16,851 bases of DNA, taken from Faecalibacterium sp. Its GTDB lineage: Bacteria > Bacillota > Clostridia > Oscillospirales > Ruminococcaceae. The notes beneath the pieces were generated by a model that was not told the DNA's origin, searched no databases, and was given only the letters and a program-made list of their open reading frames with translations. Positions 1 through 7,080 of the stretch are shown here, piece after piece. The stretch is from assembly GCA_017483235.1 (NCBI GenBank), contig JAFULE010000231.1, positions 1-16,851 of the forward strand. The letters run 5' to 3'. A program made the position numbers and the translations under genes. Numbering within the stretch: position 1 is the first letter of the stretch; every line of letters begins with the position of its first letter.

Positions 1-1
1 G

Positions 2-862
2 CGCCGTGCCACCACTGACCTGCTGCTGACCGTGCAGCCCTACACCGCGCCGGCCCTGACCGGCATTTCCAGCCGCCGAAGTGACGAAACCGGCACCGAA
101 GCCGAAGAGGGCAGCTGCTTTTTTGCCCAGTGCACCCCGGCGGGCAGTGTGCTGGGCGGGAAAAATCCCCTTACCGTAACCTGCGCATGGAAAGCAGTGA
201 CCGAAACTGCCTACGGCACACCGGTGGACCTGATCGTGCCCGAGGATGGCCCGCTGCTTGCGGCCGGGCTGCAGCCGGGCACCAGTTACGATGTGCGGTA
301 TACCATTTCAGATGCGTTTTATACGGTGGATTACTACGACTATCTGTCCAGCGCGGCCTTTTTGCTGCACTTTCTCAAAGGCGGTACCGGCATTGCGGTG
401 GGCAAGGCGGCCGAACAGCCCAGTCTGTTTGATGTTGCGCTGAACACCACCCTGCGGCGGGATGTAACGGTGGGCAAAAATCTGGCGGTGGCGGGCAGCT
501 TTGTGCTGGCAGGCGTCGATGTGGGCGCTGCGCTGCAGGCCCTTGGCACCCAGACCTCTGCTGCCTTCGCGCTGGAAAGCAGTATGGCGGACGATGCACA
601 GGAAAACCGTATCATCCGCTGCGGGCGGCTGGTGCTGTACCGGCTGCAGCTGAACCTGACCGCGCTGACTTTGGCAGGCACCGACTATCATCTGGCCACC
701 GTGCCGGCGGGATATTACAGCACTGACGGCCTGACGGTGCTGTATGCCATCCAGAACAACACCTACTGCAGGGCATGGCTGGACAGCAGCGGTCGGCTGT
801 ACCTGTGCCCCAACGGCGACGGCCGGCAGACCACCGAAATCTATGGCATTGGCATCGTGTAA
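2..862 (+). CDS. Phage tail / receptor-binding protein, C-terminal part (DUF859-like)
   Basis: The reading frame is open from the first codon at position 2, so the start lies outside the window and only the C-terminal part (about 287 codons) is present. The segment resembles the C-terminal half of siphophage minor structural proteins of the DUF859 type. A repeat ends in a VQPYTAPALTGI-like strand and is followed by an SSRRSDETGTEAEEG stretch. Next comes a GGTGIAVGKAAEQPSLFDVA stretch, matching the GGxGxAxGKxAE...F motif these tail proteins carry. A short helix-like linker (VDVGAALQALGTQTSA) then precedes a last domain of about 100 residues rich in Tyr, Leu and Gly that looks like a beta-rich receptor-binding tip. 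It probably sits at the tail end and contacts the host cell wall. The next gene starts 21 bases downstream in the same direction, as expected in a late phage operon. The family call is by motif memory; the tip function is inferred. Confidence 0.7.
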   Translation, partial: RRATTDLLLTVQPYTAPALTGISSRRSDETGTEAEEGSCFFAQCTPAGSVLGGKNPLTVTCAWKAVTETAYGTPVDLIVPEDGPLLAAGLQPGTSYDVRYTISDAFYTVDYYDYLSSAAFLLHFLKGGTGIAVGKAAEQPSLFDVALNTTLRRDVTVGKNLAVAGSFVLAGVDVGAALQALGTQTSAAFALESSMADDAQENRIIRCGRLVLYRLQLNLTALTLAGTDYHLATVPAGYYSTDGLTVLYAIQNNTYCRAWLDSSGRLYLCPNGDGRQTTEIYGIGIV

Positions 863-883
863 CGGTGCCGGAAAGGAAATGCA

Positions 884-2020
884 ATGGCAACCAAAAAGAA
901 ACAGACCACCCCTGTCACCGACCGTGCCGCTGCCGAAGCCGCGCTGGCCGGGCTGGAATATCAGAAGTCCCAGCAGGTGCTGCAGGCCGAGCAGGCACTG
1001 GCCGATTACGCCGCGCAGAAGCCGGGGGACTATCAAAGCGGCTATCAGCAGCAGATCGACAGCCTGATGGATCAGATTTTGAACCGGGGCGGCTTTGAAT
1101 ACACCTTCGACGCCGACCCGCTGTATCAGCAGTATAAGGATCAATATACCCGCAGCGCCCGGCTGGCCCGGCAGGATGCCGCTGCACAGGCAGCAGCGGG
1201 CACCGGCGGCTATGGTTCCAGCTACGGGGCAGCGGTGGGCAGTCAGGCTTATCAGCAGCAGCTGGCCGAAATGGACGGCCTGCTGCCCGAACTGTACAGC
1301 GCCGCGCTGCAGCGCTGGAGTGCCGAAGGCAAAGCCCAGCAGGAAAAGCTGAGCGCTCTGACCGGGCTGGAGCAGGACGCCCGCGATGCCCACGACACCG
1401 CGGTGCAGCAATATTATTCCGGCCTCAAGCAGTACACACAGGCTGCCTCTGATGCATATGATAAAGACTACAAGGCCTTTGCCGACCGGCAAAGCGCCCT
1501 GACCGACCTGCGGGATTACTACGCAGGGCAGGAACAGCAGGCGGTCAAAAATGCTCAAAGCCAGGCCGAATACGAGCTGGCTGTGAAAAAGTACGAAGAC
1601 AGTGTGCGCAAGTGGCAGGCCGAACTGGAAGCCCAGCGGGAGAAATGGCAGGCCCAGCTGGCACAGCAGCAGGCCGAGTTTGAGCAGGAGATGGCCCTGC
1701 AGCGGCAGAAGCTGGCCCAAAGCAGCACCGCCAAAACCGGTACTTCGACTTCGGCCGGGCAGGGCGGCGGTTCGATCGGCGGCTCTTCCCAGACGGCATC
1801 CGACAGCCAGCCGGTAACCCTCAGCGCCGGTGCCCGGCAGGTGCAGCAAACCGTTGCCCAGTATGCCGCCGCACTGGCCGGTCGGGTGGGCACCGGCGGG
1901 CTGAATCAGGCCGAGCGCACAAAAAACATCCAGCAGCTTCTGAAGCGGTATTGTGATCAGGGCATGATCACCACGGCGGAATCAAACCTGATCGGCCGGC
2001 CATGGAACGCCTTTTTGTAA
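884..2020 (+). CDS. Phage-associated coiled-coil protein of unknown function
   Basis: This 378-residue protein has AAAGGA six bases before its ATG. Residues 12-70 are helical and Gln/Ala-rich. Residues 78-128 hold a DPLYQQYKDQYTR segment followed by a Gly/Ser/Tyr-rich stretch (GTGGYGSSYGAAVGSQAYQQ), a pattern I associate with structural proteins next to tail genes in clostridial prophages. Residues 150-280 are strongly charged and Gln-rich with heptad-like spacing, so a long coiled coil is likely. Residues 281-312 are a Ser/Thr/Gly linker. A small C-terminal helical domain (315-378) contains the only cysteine. There is no signal peptide or membrane segment. Its place between the tail tip gene and the endolysin suggests a virion-associated or tail-accessory role, but I cannot assign a function. 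Confidence 0.75.
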   Translation: MATKKKQTTPVTDRAAAEAALAGLEYQKSQQVLQAEQALADYAAQKPGDYQSGYQQQIDSLMDQILNRGGFEYTFDADPLYQQYKDQYTRSARLARQDAAAQAAAGTGGYGSSYGAAVGSQAYQQQLAEMDGLLPELYSAALQRWSAEGKAQQEKLSALTGLEQDARDAHDTAVQQYYSGLKQYTQAASDAYDKDYKAFADRQSALTDLRDYYAGQEQQAVKNAQSQAEYELAVKKYEDSVRKWQAELEAQREKWQAQLAQQQAEFEQEMALQRQKLAQSSTAKTGTSTSAGQGGGSIGGSSQTASDSQPVTLSAGARQVQQTVAQYAAALAGRVGTGGLNQAERTKNIQQLLKRYCDQGMITTAESNLIGRPWNAFL

Positions 2021-2038
2021 CCGAGGGGAGGAACCTTT

Positions 2039-2887
2039 ATGGAAGGAATTGACGTATCGCGGTATCAGGGCAGTGTAAACTGGAACAGTGTAAGCGCCGC
2101 CGGCAAGGAATTTGCCATCATCCGGGCGGGCTATGGCCGGCTGCAAAGCCAGCGCGACCCCACCTTCATCCGCAACTACAACGGTGCTGTTGCCGCCGGG
2201 CTGCGGGTGGGCTGCTACTGGTACAGCTACGCCGACACGGTGGACGCTGCCCTGCAGGAGGCCGAAACCTGCCTTGCGGTCATCGGCGACCGTGCAATGC
2301 CCATGGGGGTGTGGTTTGATCAGGAATACGAAACCGAAATTCTGGCCCTGAACGATGCCCAGCGCACCGATATCGTGCTGGCCTTTATGAACCGCATCCG
2401 CCAGGCAGGGTACATCAGCGGGCTGTACTGCTCGGCCGACTGGCTGCGCAATCAGCTGGAATATTCCCGGCTGCAGGGGCGCAATCTTTGGATCGCCCGC
2501 TACGGCAGCACCCCGCCCAGCCTGCCGCTGCCCTTCAATATCTGGCAGTATACCGACAGCGGCCGGGTAAACGGCATTCAGGGTAATGTGGATCTGGATC
2601 GGCTGGACCGTGAGCTGACCGACGACAGCGGCGGTGGCGGCAGCGACCGCGGGCCTTTCCCTCCGCTGGGCGATGCCACCCTGCGCCGGGGTGACCGGGG
2701 CACCTTTGTGTTCCACCTGCAGGCCATCCTGATCGTGCTGGGGTATAACCCCGGCCCGCTGGACGGTATCTTCGGCGCACAAACCGAGGCTGCGGTCATC
2801 GAATTCCAGCAGGACGAAGGCCTTGTCGACGACGGGCTGGTGGGCAACCGCACCAAGCAGGCTTTGGAAGACGCATGGAACAGCTGA
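2039..2887 (+). CDS. Phage endolysin: GH25 lysozyme with C-terminal peptidoglycan-binding domain
   Basis: This N-acetylmuramidase cuts the glycan backbone of peptidoglycan to release phage progeny. Residues 2-192 form a glycoside hydrolase 25 barrel. It opens with GIDVSRYQG (Asp5 is the usual first acidic residue), continues with the WFDQEYE strand (Asp94 and Glu96 as the catalytic DxE pair) and ends with QGNVDLD (Asp185/Asp187). A flexible linker rich in Gly and Asp (about 194-211) leads to a PG_binding_1 domain (about 214-280) with the typical LRRGDRG start, the LDGIFGAQTEAAV core and a closing helix. There is no signal peptide, which fits holin-dependent release. GGGGAGG lies upstream of the ATG. 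The length of 282 is normal for a GH25 enzyme carrying one binding module. Confidence 0.93.
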   Translation: MEGIDVSRYQGSVNWNSVSAAGKEFAIIRAGYGRLQSQRDPTFIRNYNGAVAAGLRVGCYWYSYADTVDAALQEAETCLAVIGDRAMPMGVWFDQEYETEILALNDAQRTDIVLAFMNRIRQAGYISGLYCSADWLRNQLEYSRLQGRNLWIARYGSTPPSLPLPFNIWQYTDSGRVNGIQGNVDLDRLDRELTDDSGGGGSDRGPFPPLGDATLRRGDRGTFVFHLQAILIVLGYNPGPLDGIFGAQTEAAVIEFQQDEGLVDDGLVGNRTKQALEDAWNS

Positions 2888-2913
2888 TCCTGCAACAAGG
2901 AGGTACAAACGGA

Positions 2914-3213
2914 ATGGACGCGAACATTGCCGCTTTGCTGATCAGTCTGGCGGCCTGCATCACCGGAGTGCTGGGTTTTGTGCTCAGCCGCGACCGCCAC
3001 ACCGAGCAGGATGCTTTGTGGCGCGGCGAAGTGAACGGCAAGCTGGACGTGGTGTGCGGCATCAAAAACGATGTGGAGCGCCTGCAGGAGCAATGCCGCT
3101 GCAATGCACAGAATCTGGCAGCGGCCGACGCCAGTGTAAAAAGCGCACACCATCGCATCGACGAGCTGGCCCGGCAGGTCTATGCCGAGTCGGCACATCA
3201 TAAAAAGGAATAA
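2914..3213 (+). CDS. Small membrane-anchored coiled-coil protein in the phage lysis cassette
   Basis: The preferred start is the ATG at 2914, which has AAGGAGG ten bases upstream. An in-frame ATG at 2875 overlaps the endolysin gene and has no comparable site. The resulting 99-residue protein has one hydrophobic N-terminal segment (IAALLISLAACITGVLGFVL, about residues 4-24). A charged, probably helical tail with heptad-like spacing follows, with Cys at CRC in the middle. One membrane anchor plus a coiled coil, between endolysin and holin, resembles small lysis-accessory proteins (XhlA-like proteins or spanin/holin partners), but I see no diagnostic motif. The role is therefore inferred from position and architecture only. 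Confidence 0.7.
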   Translation: MDANIAALLISLAACITGVLGFVLSRDRHTEQDALWRGEVNGKLDVVCGIKNDVERLQEQCRCNAQNLAAADASVKSAHHRIDELARQVYAESAHHKKE

Positions 3214-3238
3214 GGATAAAACCGAAAGGGGAACGACG

Positions 3239-3505
3239 GTGAAGATCAACTGGAAGCTTCGTTTGCAGAACAAAACCACCCTGACCGCACTGGTGGCGGC
3301 AGCGGTCAATCTGGGCTACATTTTGCTGGGCATTGCGGGCATTGTGCCCCCGGTAACCGAACATCAGGTGACCGATCTGGCTGCCATGGTGCTGAATATG
3401 CTGGTGCTGCTGGGTGTGGTGGTGGACCCCACCACCGCCGGCCTGCAGGACAGCGACCGGGCCCTGTGCTACGACTGCCCGGCGCAGCAGCAAAAAAACG
3501 GTTGA
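3239..3505 (+). CDS. Phage holin, phiLC3 family
   Basis: This holin is expected to make the membrane lesion that lets the endolysin reach the wall. The start is taken as the GTG at 3239, with AAAGGGG seven bases upstream, giving 88 residues. The in-frame ATG at 3182 would overlap the previous gene and add a charged, non-conserved extension. The protein begins KINWKLRLQNKTTLTALVAA, the typical start of phiLC3-type holins. It has two membrane segments (about residues 14-36 and 45-62) and then the hallmark GVVVDPTTAGLQDSDRAL motif near the C-terminus. It follows the small membrane protein by 25 bases. The order endolysin then holin is the reverse of the most common arrangement. A strong hairpin 15 bases downstream ends the unit. 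Confidence 0.92.
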   Translation: MKINWKLRLQNKTTLTALVAAAVNLGYILLGIAGIVPPVTEHQVTDLAAMVLNMLVLLGVVVDPTTAGLQDSDRALCYDCPAQQQKNG

Positions 3506-3519
3506 GATGCAAACCCGGC

Positions 3520-3555
3520 GGGGCGGCGGCAGAACATTCTGCCGCCGCCCCATTT
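3520..3555 (+). terminator. Hairpin terminator after the phage lysis cassette
   Basis: A perfect 13-bp GC-rich stem (3520-3532 with 3539-3551, GGGGCGGCGGCAG and its complement) closes a six-base loop and directly follows the holin stop codon. The downstream T-run is short (ATTT), so it is a strong hairpin but not an ideal intrinsic terminator. It marks the end of the phage transcript. Confidence 0.7.
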
Positions 3556-3573
3556 GCTGCCAGCCGTGGACAT

Positions 3574-3601
3574 TTGCGCAAAAACGTGCTATTGTTATAC
3601 A
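3574..3601 (+). promoter_or_regulatory. Probable promoter of the trigger-factor-like operon
   Basis: TTGCGC (3574-3579) is followed by a 16-base spacer and TATACA (3596-3601). The -10 carries an upstream TG (TGTTATACA), an extended -10 that can offset the weak -35. Transcription would start near 3608, inside the palindrome described separately. No better -35/-10 pair is seen between the hairpin at 3551 and the ATG at 3638. Confidence 0.5.
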
Positions 3602-3610
3602 GTGTATAAC
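3594..3610. promoter_or_regulatory. 17-bp perfect palindrome overlapping the -10 box (candidate operator)
   Basis: GTTATACAGTGTATAAC consists of two 8-bp perfect inverted arms around a single central G. It covers the probable -10 box and start site of the following operon. Size, symmetry and AT-rich GTATAC-like half-sites are typical of a dimeric repressor site (GntR-like proteins are one possibility). No regulator gene for it is visible in the window. Confidence 0.55.
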
Positions 3611-3637
3611 CTTATCCCAACAGCAAAGGACCAATCC

Positions 3638-4648
3638 ATGATGAATCACCCCTCCTCTGCCCAGCCTGTGCCCACCGCCCGGCTGGGGGATTATAAAAAC
3701 CTTGCGGTGGTGCGGCAGTACCGTGTGGTGCGCGAGTTTGACGTTGAGCACGAAATTCTGGTGCAGCGCCGCCGCGCTGCTCTGCTTACCCCCACCGACC
3801 AGCCTGCCGCCCGGCGGGATGTGGCCTGCGTCAGCTTCGAAGGCTTTGATGCGGCCGGCAAGCCCATTCCGGACAGCAAAATGGAAGATGTCACGGTCAC
3901 CCTGGGCAGCGGCAAGCTGCTGCCTGGTGCCGAGGATGCCCTGTTGGGCCACACCGCGGGGCAGACCGTCCGGCTGGAGTTTACCTATCCCGAAAAATTC
4001 CGGGTAGCCGCCCTCAGCGGCACCAGGGCGGTGTTTCAAATGCAGCTGCACAGCGTCAGCCGCTGGGTGCTGCCCGCCGCCGACGATGCTTTTGCCCAAA
4101 GCAAGGGCTATGCCGACCTGGCAGCCATGCGCGCTGCAGTGCGCCAAATACTGGAAGCGCAGCACAAAAAAAATGCTGACCGAAGCGCTGCCAATGCGCT
4201 GCTGCAGCAGGTGGCAGCCGGGCTGGATGCGCAGTTCCCCGATGGCATGCTGGATGGCATGGCACAGGATGAGCTGAAGCACCTCAAATCCGATTTGCGG
4301 GGGCGGCGTATCGCATTTCAGACCTATTTGGACGGCATGAAAATCACCGAACAGCAGCTGCTGGCCCGTTACCGGAATGAAGCAGAAAAACGGCTGCGGC
4401 TGCAGCTGGCGATCGAATGTTTGGCCGATGCCGAGCAGCTGCATCCCACCGAAGAAGAACTGGCGGCTGAAATGCAGCGGATGCAGGCAGCCCGCCGCTC
4501 GTCTGATCGCCCCCAGCCGCCGGTTTGGCCCGGTGCTGCCCAGCGTGCCGTAATCGGCCGCAAGGTGCGCGCCTGGCTGCTGGCCAATGCTGCCGTTACC
4601 ACCCAAAATATCCTGCCCGAAAGCAGCCGCCCGCTGCCCGTGGAATGA
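3638..4648 (+). CDS. Trigger-factor-like chaperone/PPIase lacking the ribosome-binding domain
   Basis: The ATG at 3638 is chosen because AAAGGA lies nine bases upstream and the putative promoter lies just before it; the frame is open further upstream but overlaps that promoter. The protein is 336 residues. Residues 17-50 (LGDYKNLAVVRQYRV...) match the trigger-factor linker before the isomerase domain. Residues about 60-145 match its FKBP-type prolyl isomerase domain: DVACVSFEGF, LGSGKLLPGAEDALLGH, a TYPEKF loop, then AVFQMQLHSV. Residues 146-270 resemble the helical C-terminal chaperone arms. The N-terminal ribosome-docking domain with its GFRxGxxP loop is absent. A basic, Pro-rich tail (275-336) is also unusual. 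It may therefore be a ribosome-independent chaperone or isomerase; a full-length trigger factor is presumably encoded elsewhere. The following gene starts 22 bases downstream. Confidence 0.8.
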   Translation: MMNHPSSAQPVPTARLGDYKNLAVVRQYRVVREFDVEHEILVQRRRAALLTPTDQPAARRDVACVSFEGFDAAGKPIPDSKMEDVTVTLGSGKLLPGAEDALLGHTAGQTVRLEFTYPEKFRVAALSGTRAVFQMQLHSVSRWVLPAADDAFAQSKGYADLAAMRAAVRQILEAQHKKNADRSAANALLQQVAAGLDAQFPDGMLDGMAQDELKHLKSDLRGRRIAFQTYLDGMKITEQQLLARYRNEAEKRLRLQLAIECLADAEQLHPTEEELAAEMQRMQAARRSSDRPQPPVWPGAAQRAVIGRKVRAWLLANAAVTTQNILPESSRPLPVE

Positions 4649-4670
4649 TTGACAGGAAGGAGAAAAAAGT

Positions 4671-5897
4671 ATGGGGATCCTTCAATTTGCTGTTGGCAGC
4701 CTGATGACCACGTCCCACCCTACCATCACCCGCATCCAGTGCTGGAACCTGCGTGCCAACAAGGAAAAATGCTCCCGCTGTATTGACATCTGCCCCAAAA
4801 GCGAAAAGTTGTTCAAGCGCGCAGGCTTGGTACAGGACTGGACCGCCTGCATGGACTGCGGCCTGTGTGTTTCGGCCTGCCCCACCCGCTGCATTGCCCC
4901 CTCGCAGGAGCAGGTGGACAAAGACTGCGCCCCTGCTGACATCCACAACGATACCATCTGGATTGGCTGTGATCAGTCGCAGCGGCATAACGATGTGCTG
5001 CGCGAGTGCATCAGTGCGTTCAGCTGGGAACAGTTGGCTTTTCTGGCCCTGAACAAAAAGCTGGTGCTGGATCTGACCCCTTGCGGCGAATGTGAAAACG
5101 ACGCCTGTGCCGACAATCTGCGCCGGGTGCTGCAGCGTCTGGTAGATTTTTTTGGCGAGCGTGCCTTCAGCACCCGCATTTCGTTGGCCTACGAGCCGGA
5201 CGAGTACCCCTATGTGGAGCAAAGTCTGTCCCGCCGCGAACTGGCCAACCGTGTGACCGATACCTCCAAAAACAGCACCCGCCGTCTGGTGAAAAACCTG
5301 CCGATGATGAAGGAGGAGGACAGCGGCCATGCCTTCGATTTCCGCATGCTGCTGCACACCCGCACCAAAATGATCAAGCAGGCGGCCAGTACCCCCATTC
5401 CGTTTGGGTTCAGCCTGCCGACTGTCAACGAGAATTGTTATGGCTGCGGCCGCTGTGAGCGTGCCTGCAAGCCCGGCGCCCTGAAGCTGGTGGACGGTGA
5501 GGACGGCATCAGCCGCCTGATCGTCACCCCCTGGAAGTGCGACGAGTGCGGCCAGTGTGTGCGCGGCTGCTCGATCAAAGCCATCGAGGGCATGAAGCTG
5601 CGTCAGGTGCAGACCTTGGGCCCTGTTATTGTGCACAAGGTGCGCAAGCGGCTGTGCGAAGACTGCGGCAAGCCGATGCAGTTGGACATTGAGGGCAACG
5701 TTTGCCGAATTTGCGTGTCCCGCCGCAAGGCAAAAGAACGGCAGGAGGAAGCCCGGCAGCGCCGCCTGCAGCTGGAGGCCGAACAAGCCGCCAAAAAGGC
5801 TGCCGAGCAGGCCGAACAGGCCGCTGCTGAAGCTGCTGCCGAAGCAGCCCCGCAGCCCGCAGCAGCCGAACAGCCGGCTGCCGCGGTACAGGAGTAA
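4671..5897 (+). CDS. Polyferredoxin-like 4Fe-4S protein with zinc-ribbon and Ala/Glu-rich tail
   Basis: AAGGAG eight bases before ATG 4671 supports this start over the in-frame ATG at 4704. The 408-residue protein has two ferredoxin-like blocks. The N-terminal block has Cys24, then C34xxC37xxxC41P, and a classical CxxCxxCxxxCP at 60-71; the first set lacks a cysteine at the usual spacing. The middle region (about 90-180) holds further cysteines (GCD, CGECENDAC) and may form another metal or electron-transfer domain. The second block has two CxxCxxCxxxC motifs at 256-266 and 290-300. Residues 329-348 form a CxxC-x12-CxxC zinc-ribbon-like knuckle. The tail (about 350-408) is charged then Ala/Glu/Gln/Pro-rich, probably helical then disordered. 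There is no signal peptide or membrane segment, so it should be cytosolic. It likely carries several [4Fe-4S] clusters in electron transfer; partner and substrate are unknown. It is co-transcribed with the peptidase gene 3 bases downstream. Confidence 0.82.
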   Translation: MGILQFAVGSLMTTSHPTITRIQCWNLRANKEKCSRCIDICPKSEKLFKRAGLVQDWTACMDCGLCVSACPTRCIAPSQEQVDKDCAPADIHNDTIWIGCDQSQRHNDVLRECISAFSWEQLAFLALNKKLVLDLTPCGECENDACADNLRRVLQRLVDFFGERAFSTRISLAYEPDEYPYVEQSLSRRELANRVTDTSKNSTRRLVKNLPMMKEEDSGHAFDFRMLLHTRTKMIKQAASTPIPFGFSLPTVNENCYGCGRCERACKPGALKLVDGEDGISRLIVTPWKCDECGQCVRGCSIKAIEGMKLRQVQTLGPVIVHKVRKRLCEDCGKPMQLDIEGNVCRICVSRRKAKERQEEARQRRLQLEAEQAAKKAAEQAEQAAAEAAAEAAPQPAAAEQPAAAVQE

Positions 5898-5900
5898 GCC

Positions 5901-6944
5901 ATGAACCAGAAACGAATCGGCGATTACGGGGTGCGCATCGGCAGTCTGCCTGCCGGCCCACGCAACAAGCTTTCGGACGTACCGGGGGTAACGGTGGGCC
6001 ACTGGACCCTGCACGACGATACCCATCACACCGGGGTCACGGTGATTCTGCCCGGTGAAGAAAATATCTACCTGAACAAATGTGTGGCTGCCAGCTATGT
6101 GGTAAACGGCTACGGCAAAACAGCGGGTCTGGTGCAGATCGACGAACTGGGCGTGCTGGAAAGCCCCATCGCGCTGACCGGCACCCTGAATGTGGGCCTT
6201 GTGCATGACGCACTGGTGCAGTACACGCTGGACGAATGTGCCAAAGCGGGGGTCAGCGTGCGCAGTGTGAACCCGGTGGTGGGCGAATGCAACGACGGAA
6301 CCCTGGGCGACAACAGCCTGCGCGCGGTGGGCTGTGCACAGGTGATGCAGGCCATTGCCGCTGCCACCGTCGATTTTGACGAGGGCGCAGTGGGCGCCGG
6401 CGCCGGCATGATCTGCCACGAGCTGAAGGGCGGCATTGGCTCGGCCAGCCGCCGCATCCGGCTGGAGGGCAAGGACTATATGGTGGGTGTGCTGGTGCAG
6501 GCCAACCACGGCCAGCTGGCAGACCTGCGCATCAACGGCGAAAACGTTGGCCCGGCGATTCGTAAAAAGGTAAAGGATAGTGTGCCGCCCCGCGCCGAAG
6601 AAAAAGGCAGCTGCATGATCATTCTTGCCACCGACCTGCCCCTTTCCGACCGGCAACTGCGCCGGGTGATCAAGCGCTGTGCGGCCGGCCTTGTGCGCAA
6701 CGGCAGTTATCTGGGCCATGGCTCGGGCGATGTGTGCATCGGCTTTACCACCGCCAATCGCCTGCGCGAGGGGGACAAACAGCCGCTGCTGCAGCTGACC
6801 CAGCTGAACGAGGGGCTGATCAACCGTGCCTTCCGCGCAGCGGCCGAAGCTGCCGAAGAAGCGGTGCTGAACGCCATGGTTTCGGCCGACGGCGTAACCG
6901 GAAAAGACGGGGTGTATCGTCCGTCCCTGCGCGAATTTTTGTAA
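5901..6944 (+). CDS. P1-family self-processing aminopeptidase (DmpA/BapA-type)
   Basis: Enzymes of this Ntn-hydrolase-like family cleave themselves into two chains and then remove N-terminal residues (D-amino acids, beta-amino acids or Gly/Ala, depending on the member). The 347-residue length is normal. The start carries the hallmark LSDVPGVTVGHW (about residues 24-35). An NDGTLGDNSLRAVG segment lies mid-chain. The self-cleavage site should be Gly236-Ser237, in GSCMIILATDLPLSDRQLRR, which aligns with the GS...ATDAPL sequence where known members expose the catalytic N-terminal Ser. The NGSYLGHGSGDVCIGFTTAN stretch near 275 is also conserved. AGGAG lies seven bases before the ATG, and the gene follows the Fe-S gene by three bases. 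There is no signal peptide. Substrate preference cannot be read from the sequence. Confidence 0.92.
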   Translation: MNQKRIGDYGVRIGSLPAGPRNKLSDVPGVTVGHWTLHDDTHHTGVTVILPGEENIYLNKCVAASYVVNGYGKTAGLVQIDELGVLESPIALTGTLNVGLVHDALVQYTLDECAKAGVSVRSVNPVVGECNDGTLGDNSLRAVGCAQVMQAIAAATVDFDEGAVGAGAGMICHELKGGIGSASRRIRLEGKDYMVGVLVQANHGQLADLRINGENVGPAIRKKVKDSVPPRAEEKGSCMIILATDLPLSDRQLRRVIKRCAAGLVRNGSYLGHGSGDVCIGFTTANRLREGDKQPLLQLTQLNEGLINRAFRAAAEAAEEAVLNAMVSADGVTGKDGVYRPSLREFL

Positions 6945-7045
6945 ACAGAGGGCCCGACTGCGGCCACCGACACAGTTTTTATAAAAAAATTGTCCTCTTG
7001 TTCAAATTTTAGCTGGATATGGTACGTTTTTGCGCTATTGCAACA

Positions 7046-7074
7046 TTGACGGAACAGCACTTTACTGTTATAAT
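7046..7074 (+). promoter_or_regulatory. Near-consensus sigma-70-type promoter for the peptide importer operon
   Basis: TTGACG (7046-7051), a 17-base spacer and a perfect TATAAT (7069-7074). The region upstream (about 6975-7010) is A/T-rich and may act as an UP element. Transcription should start near 7081, about 175 bases before the first gene of the importer operon. This is the strongest promoter in the window by eye. Confidence 0.88.
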
Positions 7075-7080
7075 GTTTAA

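Noticed and set aside
308..1849. Long minus-strand open frame opposite the first phage genes
   Set aside because: It lies antisense to two well-supported plus-strand genes, has low-complexity Gly/Leu/Gln-rich composition and no family motifs; GC-rich codon bias often leaves the opposite strand open.
4596..6719. Minus-strand open frame of about 700 codons opposite the Fe-S and peptidase genes
   Set aside because: It is the mirror of strong plus-strand genes with clear motifs; the translation is His/Ala/Gly-rich and unlike any protein family.
6973..6994. AT-rich inverted repeat (ACAGTTTTT/AAAAATTGT) as a terminator for the peptidase operon
   Set aside because: The stem is nearly all A-T with a G-T pair and the following T-run is poor; it may matter, but I would not annotate it as a terminator.
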